From Zopfochytrium polystomum (Eukaryota > Chytridiomycota > Chytridiomycetes > Chytridiales > Chytridiaceae): DNA of 64,000 nt. Below are positions 10,200 to 21,700 of this stretch, in pieces. Under the pieces are notes generated by a model, which made no database searches, was not told the DNA's origin, and was given only the letters and a program-made list of their open reading frames with translations. The position numbers and the translations under genes were made by a program. Each line of letters opens with the position of its first letter. The stretch's first letter is position 1. The stretch lies in the NCBI GenBank assembly GCA_025765615.1, contig JAIVFJ010000075.1, positions 186,001 through 250,000 of the forward strand, given 5' to 3'.

Positions 10200-10905
10200 A
10201 GGGGACTGCCACTCCCAGCTCATACACACAGTCAGAGAAGGAAAAAAGGCAGGCAAGAAGACGTCAGGTACAGGTTCTAAGGGGCAACAAGAATGGGGGG
10301 TGGGCTGCTTAAATAGGAGAGGGTTGGAATCAGCAGGGAAGGAAGAAGGAAGGGAAAAGAAGGAAAAACATATACAAAAGAGCAAAACAATAAATAAAAC
10401 AACAAAGAAGGGAGAGGAGGAGTGAGTCACCAAACAATGGGGCTGAGCCTCAAACAAGGAAGACAGTTCAGAAAATCATGGAGCATTTCTTGGCATCAGC
10501 TGCCAAGAAAGATGGAGGAGATGGGGAGAGCTGATTGGTGCAAAGAGGAAGACAGTCACTCACAGCCACAAAAGAAATGAGAGACACACACAGAGACAAC
10601 AAGCAAACAAATAAATAAAATACAAAACAGTAAAAACAGGAAAAACAGGATAAACTACTAATTGAAAAAATAAGTAAAAATCATCAATAAAGAAAGGAGA
10701 AAAAACCCTATGATCTCATACCCTTTCATGAGGCCTTTCATCATGGTAGCTTATGTAGCAGCTCTGTGTTACCTCTGTGTACACCTGGACGCTGTACTTC
10801 TACCCACTGAAGCACATCATCCTAATCCATTTCAAAAGTGAGGAGGGGCAAGGCTTAGTCATTGTGCAGAACTTAGCATTTCTGCATCATTCAGTTAGTT
10901 ACTGC

Positions 10906-10972
10906 CAGCATATCTCAAACTTAGCACCTTTCCCATCAAAGGGATCGGTCTACACCGCTGAGCTAGAGGGCC
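10906..10972 (-). repeat. Decayed tRNA-like sequence
   Basis: On the minus strand an A-box-like TAGCTCAGCGG is followed about 40 bp later by a degenerate B-box (GTTTGAGAT). The acceptor and T stems do not pair. Best read as a SINE or tRNA pseudogene. Confidence 0.3.
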
Positions 10973-11249
10973 TCTGGTCAGTAGTGCGGAGCGGCCTGAG
11001 CCATTCGGCCTGCCACTTAGTGCGTAATAATAACATGAACAATATACATGGCCGCGGCTAAGAGACAGTCCAAATCTCAGTGGTTCAGCTTGCAGGGACA
11101 ATAATAACCCATGAAAATAATAAGAAATGGGGTCCAGCCATGTTATGTCACTTTCGTGAAACGTTGTTTGGTTGAGTCAAATTGATAATCCTCACAAGTT
11201 ATCAGTTAAAAAAAGCAGGGGTATACACTTTTATTTGAGGTTGCAGGGC

Positions 11250-11885
11250 TGAACAGCCTGTTGTCCTCACAGAGTGGTACTCTTTCCTCGAACGCCTGTC
11301 TGAGAGACAATTGCTTGACTTCCTCAACCACTGTAGCCATAATGACAGCTGAAGCTCTTGTCATCAACTCATGTTTCATCAACAAAAACACATCAGCTTG
11401 CAACAAGCTCCTCATCCATCAAGACTCAGAAAGCAGCAATTGCCTCTTCCAAATGCTGTACAAAGTGGACAGTAAGCTGTTTTCCGTCAGTAATGGTCGA
11501 GGGATCCAATGTAGTTGCAACAAACCTTCTTTCAAGGGAGGCCAAGATGATCCAACCCATGCTGGACAACCTTTGTTGACACGTTGAAATGGAGTTTGTC
11601 ACTGATGGCTGCAGCAATTTCGTCTTGATGAATACCAGGTCAACCTTGGACCAGTTGCGAGATGAAGTCGAGATCGTCATTCGTCAGAAGAGCTCTGCGA
11701 CCAGAGCCAGGCCCAGGAAGGGGGCCGTGAGATCCCCACTCATTGTACTGGCTGATGACGTTCTTCACAGACTGCTCAGAGATGCCAAAGATAGCAGAAA
11801 GATCTGACAACGATCACCAGTCTGCACCTGTTCCAAGGGCGTAAATTCTCTCACGCATGTCATGGCTGATTCGGGCGGCCCTGCA
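11250..11885 (-). pseudogene. Transposase relic, N-terminal half (IS630/Tc1-type)
   Basis: On the minus strand a helix-turn-helix region is readable (RERIYALGTGAD...LSAIFGISEQSVKNVI, then a GPLPGPGSGRR linker and a second HTH ending DHLGLP-KKV). After a frame change comes VFVDET-VDDKSFSCHYGYS with the first catalytic Asp-Glu. Several in-frame stops show it is dead. It ends where the C-terminal relic at 8750-9190 begins, overlapping by about ten alignable residues that differ. The two are therefore more likely separate copies than one gene split by an insertion. Confidence 0.75.
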
Positions 11886-11978
11886 TCTCTGCGGAATCAA
11901 TCTGTCAAAGGTAGGCAAATCTGTGACCCTACCGACAGCTTACCCTCGTTGTGGTTCACTAGTCACTCTTCTTTCACC

Positions 11979-12041
11979 TCTCTCTCTCTCCCTCTCTCTG
12001 TCTCCTTCTCTGTCTCTGTCTCTCTGCTCTTTGTCTCTCAC
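11979..12041 (+). repeat. CT-rich simple repeat
   Basis: About 60 bp of CTCT/TCTG words, a typical low-complexity pyrimidine tract. Confidence 0.8.
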
Positions 12042-12112
12042 AGTTCTTTTGAAAGTTAGGACAAGCTGAATGGACTGATTTTAAGCGAGTCTGTCGCCTG
12101 CCCTATCCATAG

Positions 12113-12168
12113 AAGAGGAGACTTGTTCACACTGCCTGGCCCTGGCCCTCAGCAACTGATAAGCCACC
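12113..12168 (+). repeat. Second copy of the SINE tail
   Basis: This segment matches 5952-6003 (AGAGGAGACTTGTT, then a GC-rich stretch, then ending in CCACCA) with a few differences. It marks a second, headless copy of the tRNA-Leu-headed element. Confidence 0.55.
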
Positions 12169-12224
12169 ACTTTTTCCAACGCTGCCATTGCTAGTAACAA
12201 GCCAGCGGAACGATAGCGCAGAAA

Positions 12225-12319
12225 GCCTTCTTAGCTCAGCTGGCAGAGCGTATCCCTCGTAGCAAGCTTCCAGGCCTCCTGCAAGGATAAGGTCGTCGGT
12301 CCGATTCCGGCAGAAGGCA
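12225..12319 (+). tRNA. tRNA-Thr (anticodon CGT) with 22-nt intron
   Basis: Acceptor GCCTTCT (12225-12231) pairs with AGAAGGC (12312-12318), discriminator A. The D arm is canonical. The anticodon stem TATCC/GGATA is interrupted after position 37 by an intron at 12262-12283; removing it leaves the 7-nt loop CTCGTAA with anticodon CGT at 12258-12260. The T arm GTCGG/CCGGC pairs with one G-U. Introns at this exact position are the rule for eukaryotic nuclear tRNA genes. Confidence 0.9.
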
Positions 12320-13044
12320 AAGAAGATAGGTTTTGTTGAGTTTTGGTTGTTTCATGTCATGATAGTCAGAGAGCGCAGCGCGCTAAGGCACGGAACCAGA
12401 AGCAACTCGGGTGTATGGCACCGTGAGGCTTCCACAACGTTCGCTTTGCTTTCGCTGCAATGTTTCTCAGCTGCACAGGTAATGGGGGGAAACGGAAGGC
12501 AAACAAGGGAATCCACCCCCCGAAGAAAAAAGCGCGTTGCGGGGAAACCGACTCATTGTTAGACTTTGGTTACAGCGAAGGGCGTCTGAGAACGAGGAAA
12601 GCCAAACAGTGGCAGAAACAAAACGAAAAAAAAAAAAATGAAAAAAAAAGCCGAAAAAAAGAGGGAGAAGGGCAAGCAAAGGACGGTTCAGCGGGAGGGA
12701 ATGAGGCAGCGTGGAAGGCGGAGCGGGCGAGATGGGGAGGAGCGGATGGCTCATGGGTGCGAATACGAAGAGTAAAACATGGTGATACGGAGGATGAAGG
12801 TGCATACAGTGGTGGTGGATGACAAATGGGGAGGGGGGAAGGATAGGGAGAAGGACGAGGAGGAGCTTTTAAAGAGTGTGGCAGAAAAAGAAAGCCCAAA
12901 AATAAAGAAAGATCCTAACAAAGAGAGAGAGAGAAGAAACAAAGCGATGGAGCCACAAAAAAACACCTTAGAGGTCGCGGGCTAAAGAGTTTTAAGGCGT
13001 GGTGAAGACGCCCTTCGAGGTTGGTGTCTGGTGACGATTCCAAA
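12320..13044. other. Purine-rich intergenic DNA
   Basis: Very A/G-rich on the plus strand between about 12590 and 12960, which creates charged pseudo-frames on both strands. No gene is supported. It lies just downstream of the YTP1-like gene. Confidence 0.45.
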
Positions 13045-15213
13045 TCAGCAGTCCTCGTCGGCACTCCCCACCGCCTGGTACTTTCCGCGGCTTCCCGCAT
13101 CGTGCGCAGCCTCCGCGTCACCACCAGATTGACCGCTCCCCGCTGCGCCCGGCAGCCGCCGCCGCCCGCCCCGCCCGGCCCTGAGCACGACCGCCAGCAT
13201 GGTGACGTACGCGAACCAACCCAGCGTCACCCCCGACCGACGTGTTAAGCACGGTGCCCGGCGACACGCCCCAAATCTTGTCGAGCACGGTGGCGGTGCT
13301 CTCGTTCGCGGCCATGAAGACGGTGCCGGCAAACACAAAGCCGAACGCGGTCAGGACTTCGGTGCCGAGCGAGGCCTGGGGAGCGGAATGACGACGACGA
13401 CGGGGTGGGGCGGGTAGGAGGGTGTGCACGACATGGGTCGCGAGGCGAGAGAGGGAGGCGATGGCGAGGCCGGCGCCGAGCATGGTGTGGAGGGAGACGA
13501 GGAAGACGGTTTCTTGCTCGTGGATGCCGAGGGTGATGCCGGTTGCGAGGAAGATGATGGCGGGGATGGGGTTGGTGACAAACGGCGCTGGCGCGGCCGG
13601 CTGTCGCGCCGCTGCCGATCCAGACGTGGCGGAGGCAGCTTCCTCCTCCTCGGCCTCGCGGTGCTGCCGCTGCATGACGTACATGTGATGGCACTCGAGG
13701 AGCAGCGACGCTGTGCCCGCCATCGCCCACATGAACGCCAAGCTCTGGTGCTGCAGCGCCTTGTGGTTCATGATCATCTCCTTGTTCTCAAAGTAAATAT
13801 TCGGCCAGCCGTACAAGAAAATCACGACCGACTCCAAGAACTCAATGCGAGCGCCTCGAAGCCACCGCGGCAGCTTGTGGTCAAAGTCGGAGAAGCAGCC
13901 GACGACGCGGGCGAACGTCAGCAAGCCGTAGCCGAGGAACAGAGCGCCCTTGATCATGTGCGCGGCGCAGTTGAGGCCATTGCGCTCGGTCGTGCTTGCA
14001 GACGCCTTCGAGCGTGAGCGTGCCGAGCGTCGTTTGGAGGAGGCCGAGGAAGAAGGTGACGTGGCCGATCGAGGAGTGCAGGGGCTGGAGGACGTACCGC
14101 GAGAGGAGGGAGTAGTATTTCCACGCCTTGCGGAGCGTCGCCGTGAACGCTGACTGCGCGCCATGTCGGAGGTTCTGCCACGGGCTTCTGGTGGGAGCGA
14201 GAACGCAGTGTTTTGCGTGGAGGGGGTCCTCGGGCTGGGGACAGAGTCCGCGTCGCTGTGGTGCTGCACGCCGTCGAGGGTAGAATGGTCCGAGTCGCTC
14301 AACGAGTGGCTGCGTCTGGAGGCAACGGCGCCGCCCTCCTCTTCGAAAAACGTCTCGACGAGCTCGGATTTCGGGATCGCCGCAGCCTCTGCCGCTTCCT
14401 CTCCCCTTTTCCGTCCGCCCCACAGGAAAGGCACACTGGCGGGCCGTGACGCCTTTGCCGTGACCGAGCAAAAAGAGGTACACCTTGCTTGCAAACATCT
14501 TGCACAGACCCGTCAAAAGCTTGGTACCATAGGAGAGAACGCATAAAGTTGCCGAGGGTGTGGTGAAAGTTTCCCGGGTAGAGGTCCGGGGTGGAGTGGG
14601 AAAAGATTCGGCCTGACCAGTACCCAATGAACGCAAAGATGGCGCCGACGGCGACTACGGGAAAGTGCAGTTTCGACTTGCGGATGGCAAGCATCAGGCC
14701 TGAGCGGAGAGAGAAGGATGGGAGTTAAGTTTAGGCAAAAAAAAAAGGAGAAGTAAACAAACTCTGCTTTCGAAAAAACATACCAATGGGGAAGAGGAAA
14801 ATGTATGCGATCGTCATGGTTATGATGTGAGTGTATAGGTAGCCGTTGGCATATTGGCCTGTTGCGAGGATGGTGGACGGGAAGTAAGAAGGGTGAGCAA
14901 AAGAAGCTGAGACTGTCCGAAAAGGAGCGGGTGCCACTCATCATGCATTGCATTGAGGGCCAGTCACGCGTTCGCCACATGAGCAATCCACATACTACGA
15001 GCCCACACCCCCCCACGCCCACTCGCCCACTCGCCCCCGCACGCCCGCACACTCCCACGCTCTCCTCACTCCCCCAAACCCACCCAAGTAGGGCTCCTGC
15101 AGGTACTTGAGTGCGTTCCACTCGCCGTCGTCAATGACCGTTCCGTTGACGGACTCTGCCGGCGGCCTGGAGCCGTGGTCGCCATGGCGGGCGTCTAACC
15201 ACACGTACGGCAT
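13045..15213 (-). CDS. YTP1-like multi-span membrane protein, multi-exon
   Basis: A membrane protein resembling the YTP1/DUF716 family; function unknown. Exon 1 (15084-15213, from ATG) carries a luminal-type N-terminus. Exon 2 (14784-14858) holds the first span (YIFLFPIG), and exon 3 starts at 14699 with LMLAIRKSKLHFPVV and two more spans. Both joins keep frame and have GT-AG ends (225 and 84 nt). Downstream are a Ser/Glu-rich linker, the family-like stretch HSSIGHVTFFLGLLQ, then CAAHMIKGALFLGYGLLTFAR and FLYGWPNIYFENKE, and further spans to a stop at 13045. A 92-nt intron could link exon 3 to the linker. Two frame changes remain unexplained: near 13970-14000, and at the G5 run near 13226-13230 before the last span. 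They may be small introns, indels or decay. Confidence 0.7.
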
Positions 15214-16686
15214 TCTTACGTTGCGGGTATGGTGAGTGAAAGGAGAGGGGATGCGGGACTGGGAGGCCGGAGTCGTCGGTGGGGGCCTCGGAGGCGTGGA
15301 CGGAGACGGCGGCGGCGGAGTGTGAACGAAAAAAGATTGAATGAGGGAAAATGAAGGAGGAAGGGGAGGACCGGGAGGGGTGCCTGTGTTGTCTCGGAAG
15401 AAGAGAGGTGGGAGTGGGCTCGGGGGTCCGGAGTACGATTGTGCGCAAGGAAGGAGGAGTATCGACAGACGGACAGACGGACAGGATTCGCGGACGGAGG
15501 CTGTCTCCGCTCTTTAAGTTTTCCGTGCGCAGCGTCGGTACGAACAATCGAAACGAGTTGAGAGCGAACGAGCAGCACGAGTCGCAGAAACAAGGAGGCC
15601 CTACAAAGACGAAATGGGGGGCCAGCGGGAAGCTAGAGATAGCGAGTGCACGGGAGTAGTGTGAGACGGCGAAGGAAGATGGGAGGGCGAATGCGTGCGT
15701 GCAAAGTGCGTGACTGCCTGCGCGCTTCACTCCGCCGGGTTCTGATTTTTAATGGACTCCCCCTTTCATGTGAGAGTGAGAGAGCGAGAGAGAGAGAGGG
15801 AGAAAGAGAGAGAGAGAGAGAGAGTGCAGCCAATGAGTCGACCTGACGTTGTCTCTTCGTTCGTCAGTGTTGTTGTTGTTGTTGTTGTTGTTTTTGTTTT
15901 TTGTTTTTTTGTTTTTGCTTGCTTGGATCGCGGTTTGAAATCTTCTTCCCGTTTTTTTACCGGTTTTCTTGTAGTTGAAAGTCCGATGCGGTGGCCAGTG
16001 GCGTCCGTCTGTCCGCGTCGGCCTCCTCGTTGCTCTTTGAATACTATTATTTGATGATGGGATTGCCAACCTATTGGCAACACTTTCAAACAGAAACAAA
16101 AACGAAGGGAAAAAAACCTAAAATAATGCAGCACAACGAAAAACAATAAAAAAACCAAAGAGAAAACCAGAAATAAATCGAAAGCCGAAAAAAGAAACAG
16201 AAGGGCGGTCGGATCTCGAGCACAGTCTCTGACGGACGGAGTGTGGATGGGAAATCGACGAACGGACGGATGTTGGCCCGCCACAGGCACAGGCTGACCG
16301 ACTGACTGGCGCGGAGACCCCCCACGCCCGCCCCTGATTCTCGGCTGAAATAACCTAAAAAAAAAAAAAAAACCGCCAGTTTGAAGTTTCCATTTCCTTC
16401 CAAGGCTTCCATCCAACCACACACCACCCCCGCTCATCAACACTCGAAGTCTCAACGCTATGGTGTAAACTTGTACTCCTCCAACTCAATAAGATGTTTT
16501 CACCAGGCAAACGGAACAAACGAGATTGGGAGCAACTTAAACACACGAGCGGTGCCTACCCGCAGAGCGAAGCGAATTTCATTAGCCTGAGTGGCTTTTT
16601 ATTTATTTTTTTTATTTTATTTTTAGTTGCTGGGTGGTTTGTGTTCATGATTCGTGAAGCTCCAACGCGATTGAACCCACAAGCAA
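15214..16686. other. Intergenic region between divergent genes, with simple repeats
   Basis: Presumed shared upstream region of the YTP1-like (-) and SNARE (+) genes. It contains a GA-rich tract (15771-15824), a GTT repeat (15867-15891) and an A15 run near 16360. Long open frames on both strands are low in complexity. No core promoter was identified. Confidence 0.5.
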
Positions 16687-17426
16687 ATGTCGAGCCTTTC
16701 GAGGTAAGGGTGGTCGTTGTCGCCTCGCCACCCAAGGATCCGACGGCGCCGCCGCCCTCCCCGCCTTCCGCGGCGACTGTGCTAACTTCCGTCAATCGAT
16801 CTGTCGTCTTCTCTTCCCCCCTCCACCACCACCACCACCACCACCACCAGATCGACCTCAAGCCCCGCAAGCGGCAACAGCCGCAGCCGTCTCTTTGAGG
16901 GATCGTTCGTCGGCGGGAGCAGCAGCAGCAGCAGCGGCGGGGGCGGCAGCAGCAGTCGCGGAGGCAACGACGGCGGCGAGGACGAAATGTCACTGCTCGA
17001 GTCGCAAAACGACAGCTCGCTGAACGCGCTGCATCAAAAGATCCGCGCGATCAAGGGGGTGGGTGTTCTAGCGTCGTTCAGAGCGAGGCGGGGACGGGGA
17101 CGAGGGCGCAGGAAGTGTGCTGCCGGGGGGGCCGGCAGATCTGGAGGAAAGGTGTGCGGGGCTTAGACAGTGACAGAGTCAGTGACACTCCCCCATCTCC
17201 CCAACAGATCTCGATCAACCTCCACGACGACGTCAACGACCAGAACCGGATGCTCGACACCATGTCGCAGTCCTTCACGTCCGTCGGCGACGGCATCAAA
17301 AGCTCGACCAAGCGGATCCAGGTCATGCTGTCCACCCCGCACGGCCAGCAGACTTGCACCATGGTGGGGCTCATCGTGCTGCTCGTCGTTGGTGTCTGGA
17401 TCTTGTGGGCAAAGTGGTCGAGATGA
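16687..17426 (+). CDS. Bet1/Sft1-type Qc-SNARE, three exons
   Basis: A short tail-anchored SNARE for vesicle fusion at the ER-Golgi or within the Golgi. Exons 16687-16703, 16851-17058 and 17208-17426 join in frame to 147 residues, with GT-AG introns of 147 and 149 nt (the first contains CTAAC). After a Ser/Gly-rich N-terminus (residues 1-50) comes a SNARE motif (about 51-120) starting LLESQNDSSLNALHQKIRAI. It runs through NLHDDVNDQNRMLDTMSQSF, where the Gln of NDQN fits the ionic zero layer. A single C-terminal span (TMVGLIVLLVVGVWILWAKW) is followed by three polar residues. Family members are about 95-145 residues. An internal ATG at 16987 would give a 96-residue form. A rearranged duplicate lies at 52455-52755. 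Confidence 0.85.
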
Positions 17427-17524
17427 AGTAATCGTGCTGTTGACGACAACGACGATGGTGACGATGGGGATGGGTTCTGTGCGTGTGTGTACAGGGTTCA
17501 CGCTGAACGGGGATCTGGTTTTTT

Positions 17525-17526
<2 letters not shown>

Positions 17527-17559
<33 letters not shown>
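17527..17559 (+). repeat. T33 homopolymer
   Basis: An uninterrupted run of 33 T about 100 bp downstream of the SNARE stop codon. It could be a retroposed poly-A tail in reverse, but no flanking element is recognised. Confidence 0.9.
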
Positions 17560-18320
17560 CGAGGCACCCGGCCAGAATTCCCACCACTGATGCAGCCGCT
17601 CCCTGCTCTTCTCAATCCATCATCGAAAGCACACCTACCCTCCCTTCTTGCTGGAACATCGCCGCATTTTACTTCAAACGTTTCCGTCTATTTTATTGCA
17701 AGGCAAAATGCGGTTGGCACCAAACAACCCCCCTCAAAAGAAAAAAGAAAGGCGCCTCTTCTGGAAAGTGACCCCATCAAAAGCTTTTTGAAACGTCCCT
17801 AGGACCATCGCTTTTTCCGTGGCCGAACTGCTGCTTGCAGAATAATTTTGCAGCGCTTTTGCGCACTGTAAGGACATGGAAAAATTGCAGCCCTTTCCTC
17901 GTTATGTCCTTTTGCGGCATGTGAATGTGTAAGAGAGTGAGTCAAAGACAGACAGACAGGAAGCTGAAAGGGACTGGCGGGTGAACTCAGGCGGCAAGAC
18001 CTGCTATAAAGAGGGGACAACTGGGCACTTTAAGAAGATAAAAACAAACCACCATTGCAACACACACGCCTCGAACTTACAGTACTTTTGTGATTGATCT
18101 GCGACATCTACAACACATCTAACAGACATCTGCGACACTCCGGTAACCACTTTGGCACACCACTAATACTGCCATCACACACTTGAGTCATGAGGCCATC
18201 GCGGACACCAACAAGTACATTGATTACCGGCAGGCTCGTTAATCAATCAACCATTTTTCAGCAATTAACTTTTCTTGCCTTAGGAAGAAAGGTAGTGTTA
18301 AACGCAGAGGAGAAGACCGT
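17560..18320. other. No clear gene; one TATA-like motif
   Basis: CTATAAAG occurs near 18004-18011 and is followed by an AC-rich stretch. A 28-codon frame ending at about 18242 reads plausibly (HEAIADTNKYIDYRQAR) but has no start. Nothing firm. Confidence 0.35.
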
Positions 18321-18392
18321 GGGGGATTCCGGGGATTGAACCCGGGACCTCCTGCACCCAAAGCAGAAATCATACCACTAGGCTAAATCCCC
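18321..18392 (-). tRNA. tRNA-Pro (anticodon TGG)
   Basis: On the minus strand the acceptor GGGGATT/AATCCCC is perfect. The D arm is regular, the anticodon stem TCTGC/GCAGG encloses loop TTTGGGT (anticodon TGG), and the T arm CCGGG/CCCGG has loop TTCAATC. The discriminator is C, typical of eukaryotic tRNA-Pro. There is no intron. Confidence 0.92.
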
Positions 18393-18726
18393 AGCAATTA
18401 TTAGAACATCAATTCAAAACTTGATTTCTCTATTTGTTGTGATTATGATTTGGAGGGCAACGAGGTAGCAAGTAACGTAGTCCACTACAAAGTGAACGGT
18501 GGGCTCAGGTGTTGTGAAGTGCGAAGCTATAAACGGACAAACGAGCTGGGCTATTTATATCTGGCCTATGTTGCAGTGAAGGGGCGACATTTGTTCAGAT
18601 TTGAGCCTAAGAAGCCAGCTTCCTATGTTGATGGTGGCCGTCGTCCCTGCTGCTGATGCGCCTTACAATAAGTCAGGTAAGCTGAAAGGCCTAATCTGAA
18701 TCCAACGAAAAGAGTTAGGTGAAGAT
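18393..18726. other. No recognisable gene
   Basis: Contains near its end the ~29-bp word also found inverted at 3688-3716, probably the border of a dispersed repeat. Confidence 0.4.
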
Positions 18727-21700
18727 GGCGGTGATCCTAGCTTTATGCGTGTCAACACCCAAGCTCGGTTTCGTTCATTTGTCATCACTGCCTTTGGCCC
18801 TTCCCCCACTTTTCCCATTGGCACCATGATCCAGCAAGGCTCCCTCGAAGGCCTCCTCGACTGGTGCATTTTCTGGGACCCTGTCCTCTGCGCACTCGAT
18901 AAACACACCACCAGCATCACCTTTGCAGTCAATCCTCCACCAACAATACCTGCTCCCCTCATTTCCCCCACCCCTCCCATCTCAGTTTCCAGATTTGCCC
19001 TGGTAGGATGACACGAACACACTCTCTTGCTCGTTCCTTGATCTTCAGCAGCAGGCCAACATCCTCTATGCATATCAGTCACACAACAACATTGAGTCTC
19101 AGAAGTGATGGGTGACAAACTCACAGCATACATCCTTCGTAACGTTTTACTCCCTTGACTTCTATTCCTTTGGAAAACTGCTGTCCTTTCCTCGCACCTT
19201 TCTTCTTAACGAAACTGCTCACCTTCGCCGAGGTTTTAAAAAAATTAGTTAGGCCTCTGCACTTCCTTCCCCTCTATCATTATACACCACCACCACTTTT
19301 ACGATGTCCCCGAACTTTACACAGAATATTGTTCTGACATGTGTGTTGATTTGCATCACCGCCTTAACGACTCCTCCCTGATTGGCTCCATTACTCTCAT
19401 TCTTTACCAACGCCTCCAGTTAAAGTTTTGTCAAGCTACCCCCATGTTCACACACCCCTTCCTCATCCCCACCTCCCCTAAAAACTTCACCACTTCCCTT
19501 ATCCCACTTTTATTTGCCAACCAATTCTCCATCACATCCTACCGTCCTCCTCTTTTCCGAGTTTACACCCACCCTGTCTCTGATGTACCCTGGTCTTTTC
19601 GTCTCCAACTCCTGCCTGACCTACAGCGCTCCGAAATCTTTTCTTTGAGCAACTCCTCTGCTTCTCTTAAACCCCTTACATTTCGGGGCTGCAGCAAGGC
19701 AAAGAAGTCCTTACGCACCCTTTACAATTCCCTCTGCCCTCACTTTGATACCCTCCCCACCTTTCGTTCCAGACAATTCTACAACATCCCTCCTCGACAA
19801 GAATTGTCCAATCCCTTTCATTACCCCCCTTATCCACTTCACCTTTCCCCCATCCCCCTCGTCAGCCCTATCCCCTTCTTCACTCCCCCCATCCCTCCCC
19901 TTTCCCTCACACTTGACACTAATGGCTCCCTCTGCGACACTGGCTTTATGGCTGCAGCAGTAGTCTCCCTCGACCCTCCCTTCTCCTTCGCTGTGGCTCT
20001 CCCCTCCATTGCTTGCTCTTCTGCCACAGCTGAACTTTTTGGACTTCTTTCTGCCTTGATTTCTACACACCAACTCCCCGCTCCTATTGTGAGACTACAC
20101 CGAGGTCTCAGTGATAAAGTCTAGGGATTTTATTTGCAAAAACAAGCGTACCTGTCATAAAACTGCAAGGATTGGGACCCTATTATTGCTCCCAGTTCTT
20201 TAGTTTCCAAGGCGTTATCAAAGTGTATTTGCGGCTAACCCGTCTTTATTATTGGGCCTGCTTTTACTACTTTTATCTTAACAGTTTCTGTTGCGCCAGG
20301 GTTTTCTCAACATATTTTCTTTTTTGGTGACTAACAGAGACTGCCCGACTGCCTAGGGATGGGGTGCCTGACAGGCCCTACCCCAAGCCCACCTAATTTA
20401 TTATTTATTTTCGGCACTTGTACATACACGCATAGGGTTGGGGGGACTTAGAGCATTTGTGGTGGATGCTCCAAGTCAGGGGTTGACTCGTCAATTTTCT
20501 CTCTCTCTGTTTTTGGGCCATTTCACTTTCTTCCTTTTTTCTTCAATCTGATCCTTTGGCACCAATACAGAGTCCCTTCAAATCCATCTGGCTCGCGACG
20601 GTGAGGGTAGCGAGAGGTGGTATGCGCCCAGGTGAGTACATGGTCCCTTCGGGGGCTCCTCTTAAGGGGCTGCGGGTGGGAAATGCAGCTGGCCCCACCA
20701 CTGACTGTGTGACACTGCTGGCTCTGTGTTGGAGTGAGGATCACAGGCACTCGCCTGCTGCGATGAGGGCGTTGTCGTCCCCAACCTTCCTGTCCCTGCG
20801 AGGGTGTTGGTGGCCGCGCTTGGTGCAGGCCCCTGACACCTGAGAGTTCGATCTATGAGTGCCTGCCTCTGTCCTATTGTTGTGAGAGTGAGATGTGTGA
20901 GTACGAGTGCGATGCAATAAAGCCTGTTGGTCGAGTGATCGTGTCGAAGCAGCCTGGTGGGGTGCGTGTACAATCGCAGGTGTTTCCACATGCGAGTTCC
21001 CTGTTGGTGACCTTCTGACCCCCTACATAGTCGACTCCCTTCTCTCTCTCCCCCCCGTCGCTGGCGACGACAAGGGTTCCTGCAGCACCGTCCGCAACAA
21101 GGGGTGCTAGGTCGTGCCCTGTCCGTCCCGTCGCTATTAACCGCTCCTGTTGTATTTGAGATTAGGTTCCTGAGATAAAAACCCCTGTTTCCCTCTTCTC
21201 TCTCTTTATTCTGCAGTTGTGTTGCACCCTCGGGAGTGCCCTTCTGTTTCCCCTCGCATCGGCCCGCGGCCACGCGAGTAATCGGTGCTCCAGCACCAAT
21301 CCTTCAGAGGATTGTCCCTCTGAATGTTCATTCTTTGTGTTTGAGACCCCTGTGACAGATCAGTAGGGATACTTCGTGGACTAGGCAAGTAGTAGGGTTG
21401 AAACACCCCCTAGACAACAGCCCAATAAAGTTAGTTTTAGCCTATTATTTGCTTTCCCTCACTCTAGGGCCCAGATCCCAGGGTCAAAGGAGTGAGTATA
21501 GTCTCACACTATCACCATCCAACTTGACAACAGTTCTGTTGTCAGACATACAATCGCCTCTTCTCTCAACCCCCCAACCCCATTGCTTCCTTCTCCCAAG
21601 CTACCCTTGGCCCCCACCCGCCCTTCCTCCCTTTTTGATACGCTTTCTGCTTCACACCGCCGCAAATCCCGCCTCCAACTCTTCACTGAATCACTACCCT

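Larger units (their letters stand above)
9191..11249. other. Repeat-like DNA between two transposase relics
   Basis: The plus strand is strongly A-rich at 9280-9550 and 10560-10720. An imperfect 18-bp tandem pair is at about 9445-9480. Two tRNA-like sequences lie at 10130-10199 and 10906-10972. No convincing coding frame was found. The block may be one or more insertions. Confidence 0.45.

Noticed and set aside
8750..11885. One transposase gene split by a clean 2-kb insertion
   Set aside because: The two halves overlap by about ten alignable but different residues and no target duplication was found. Two separate copies are more likely.
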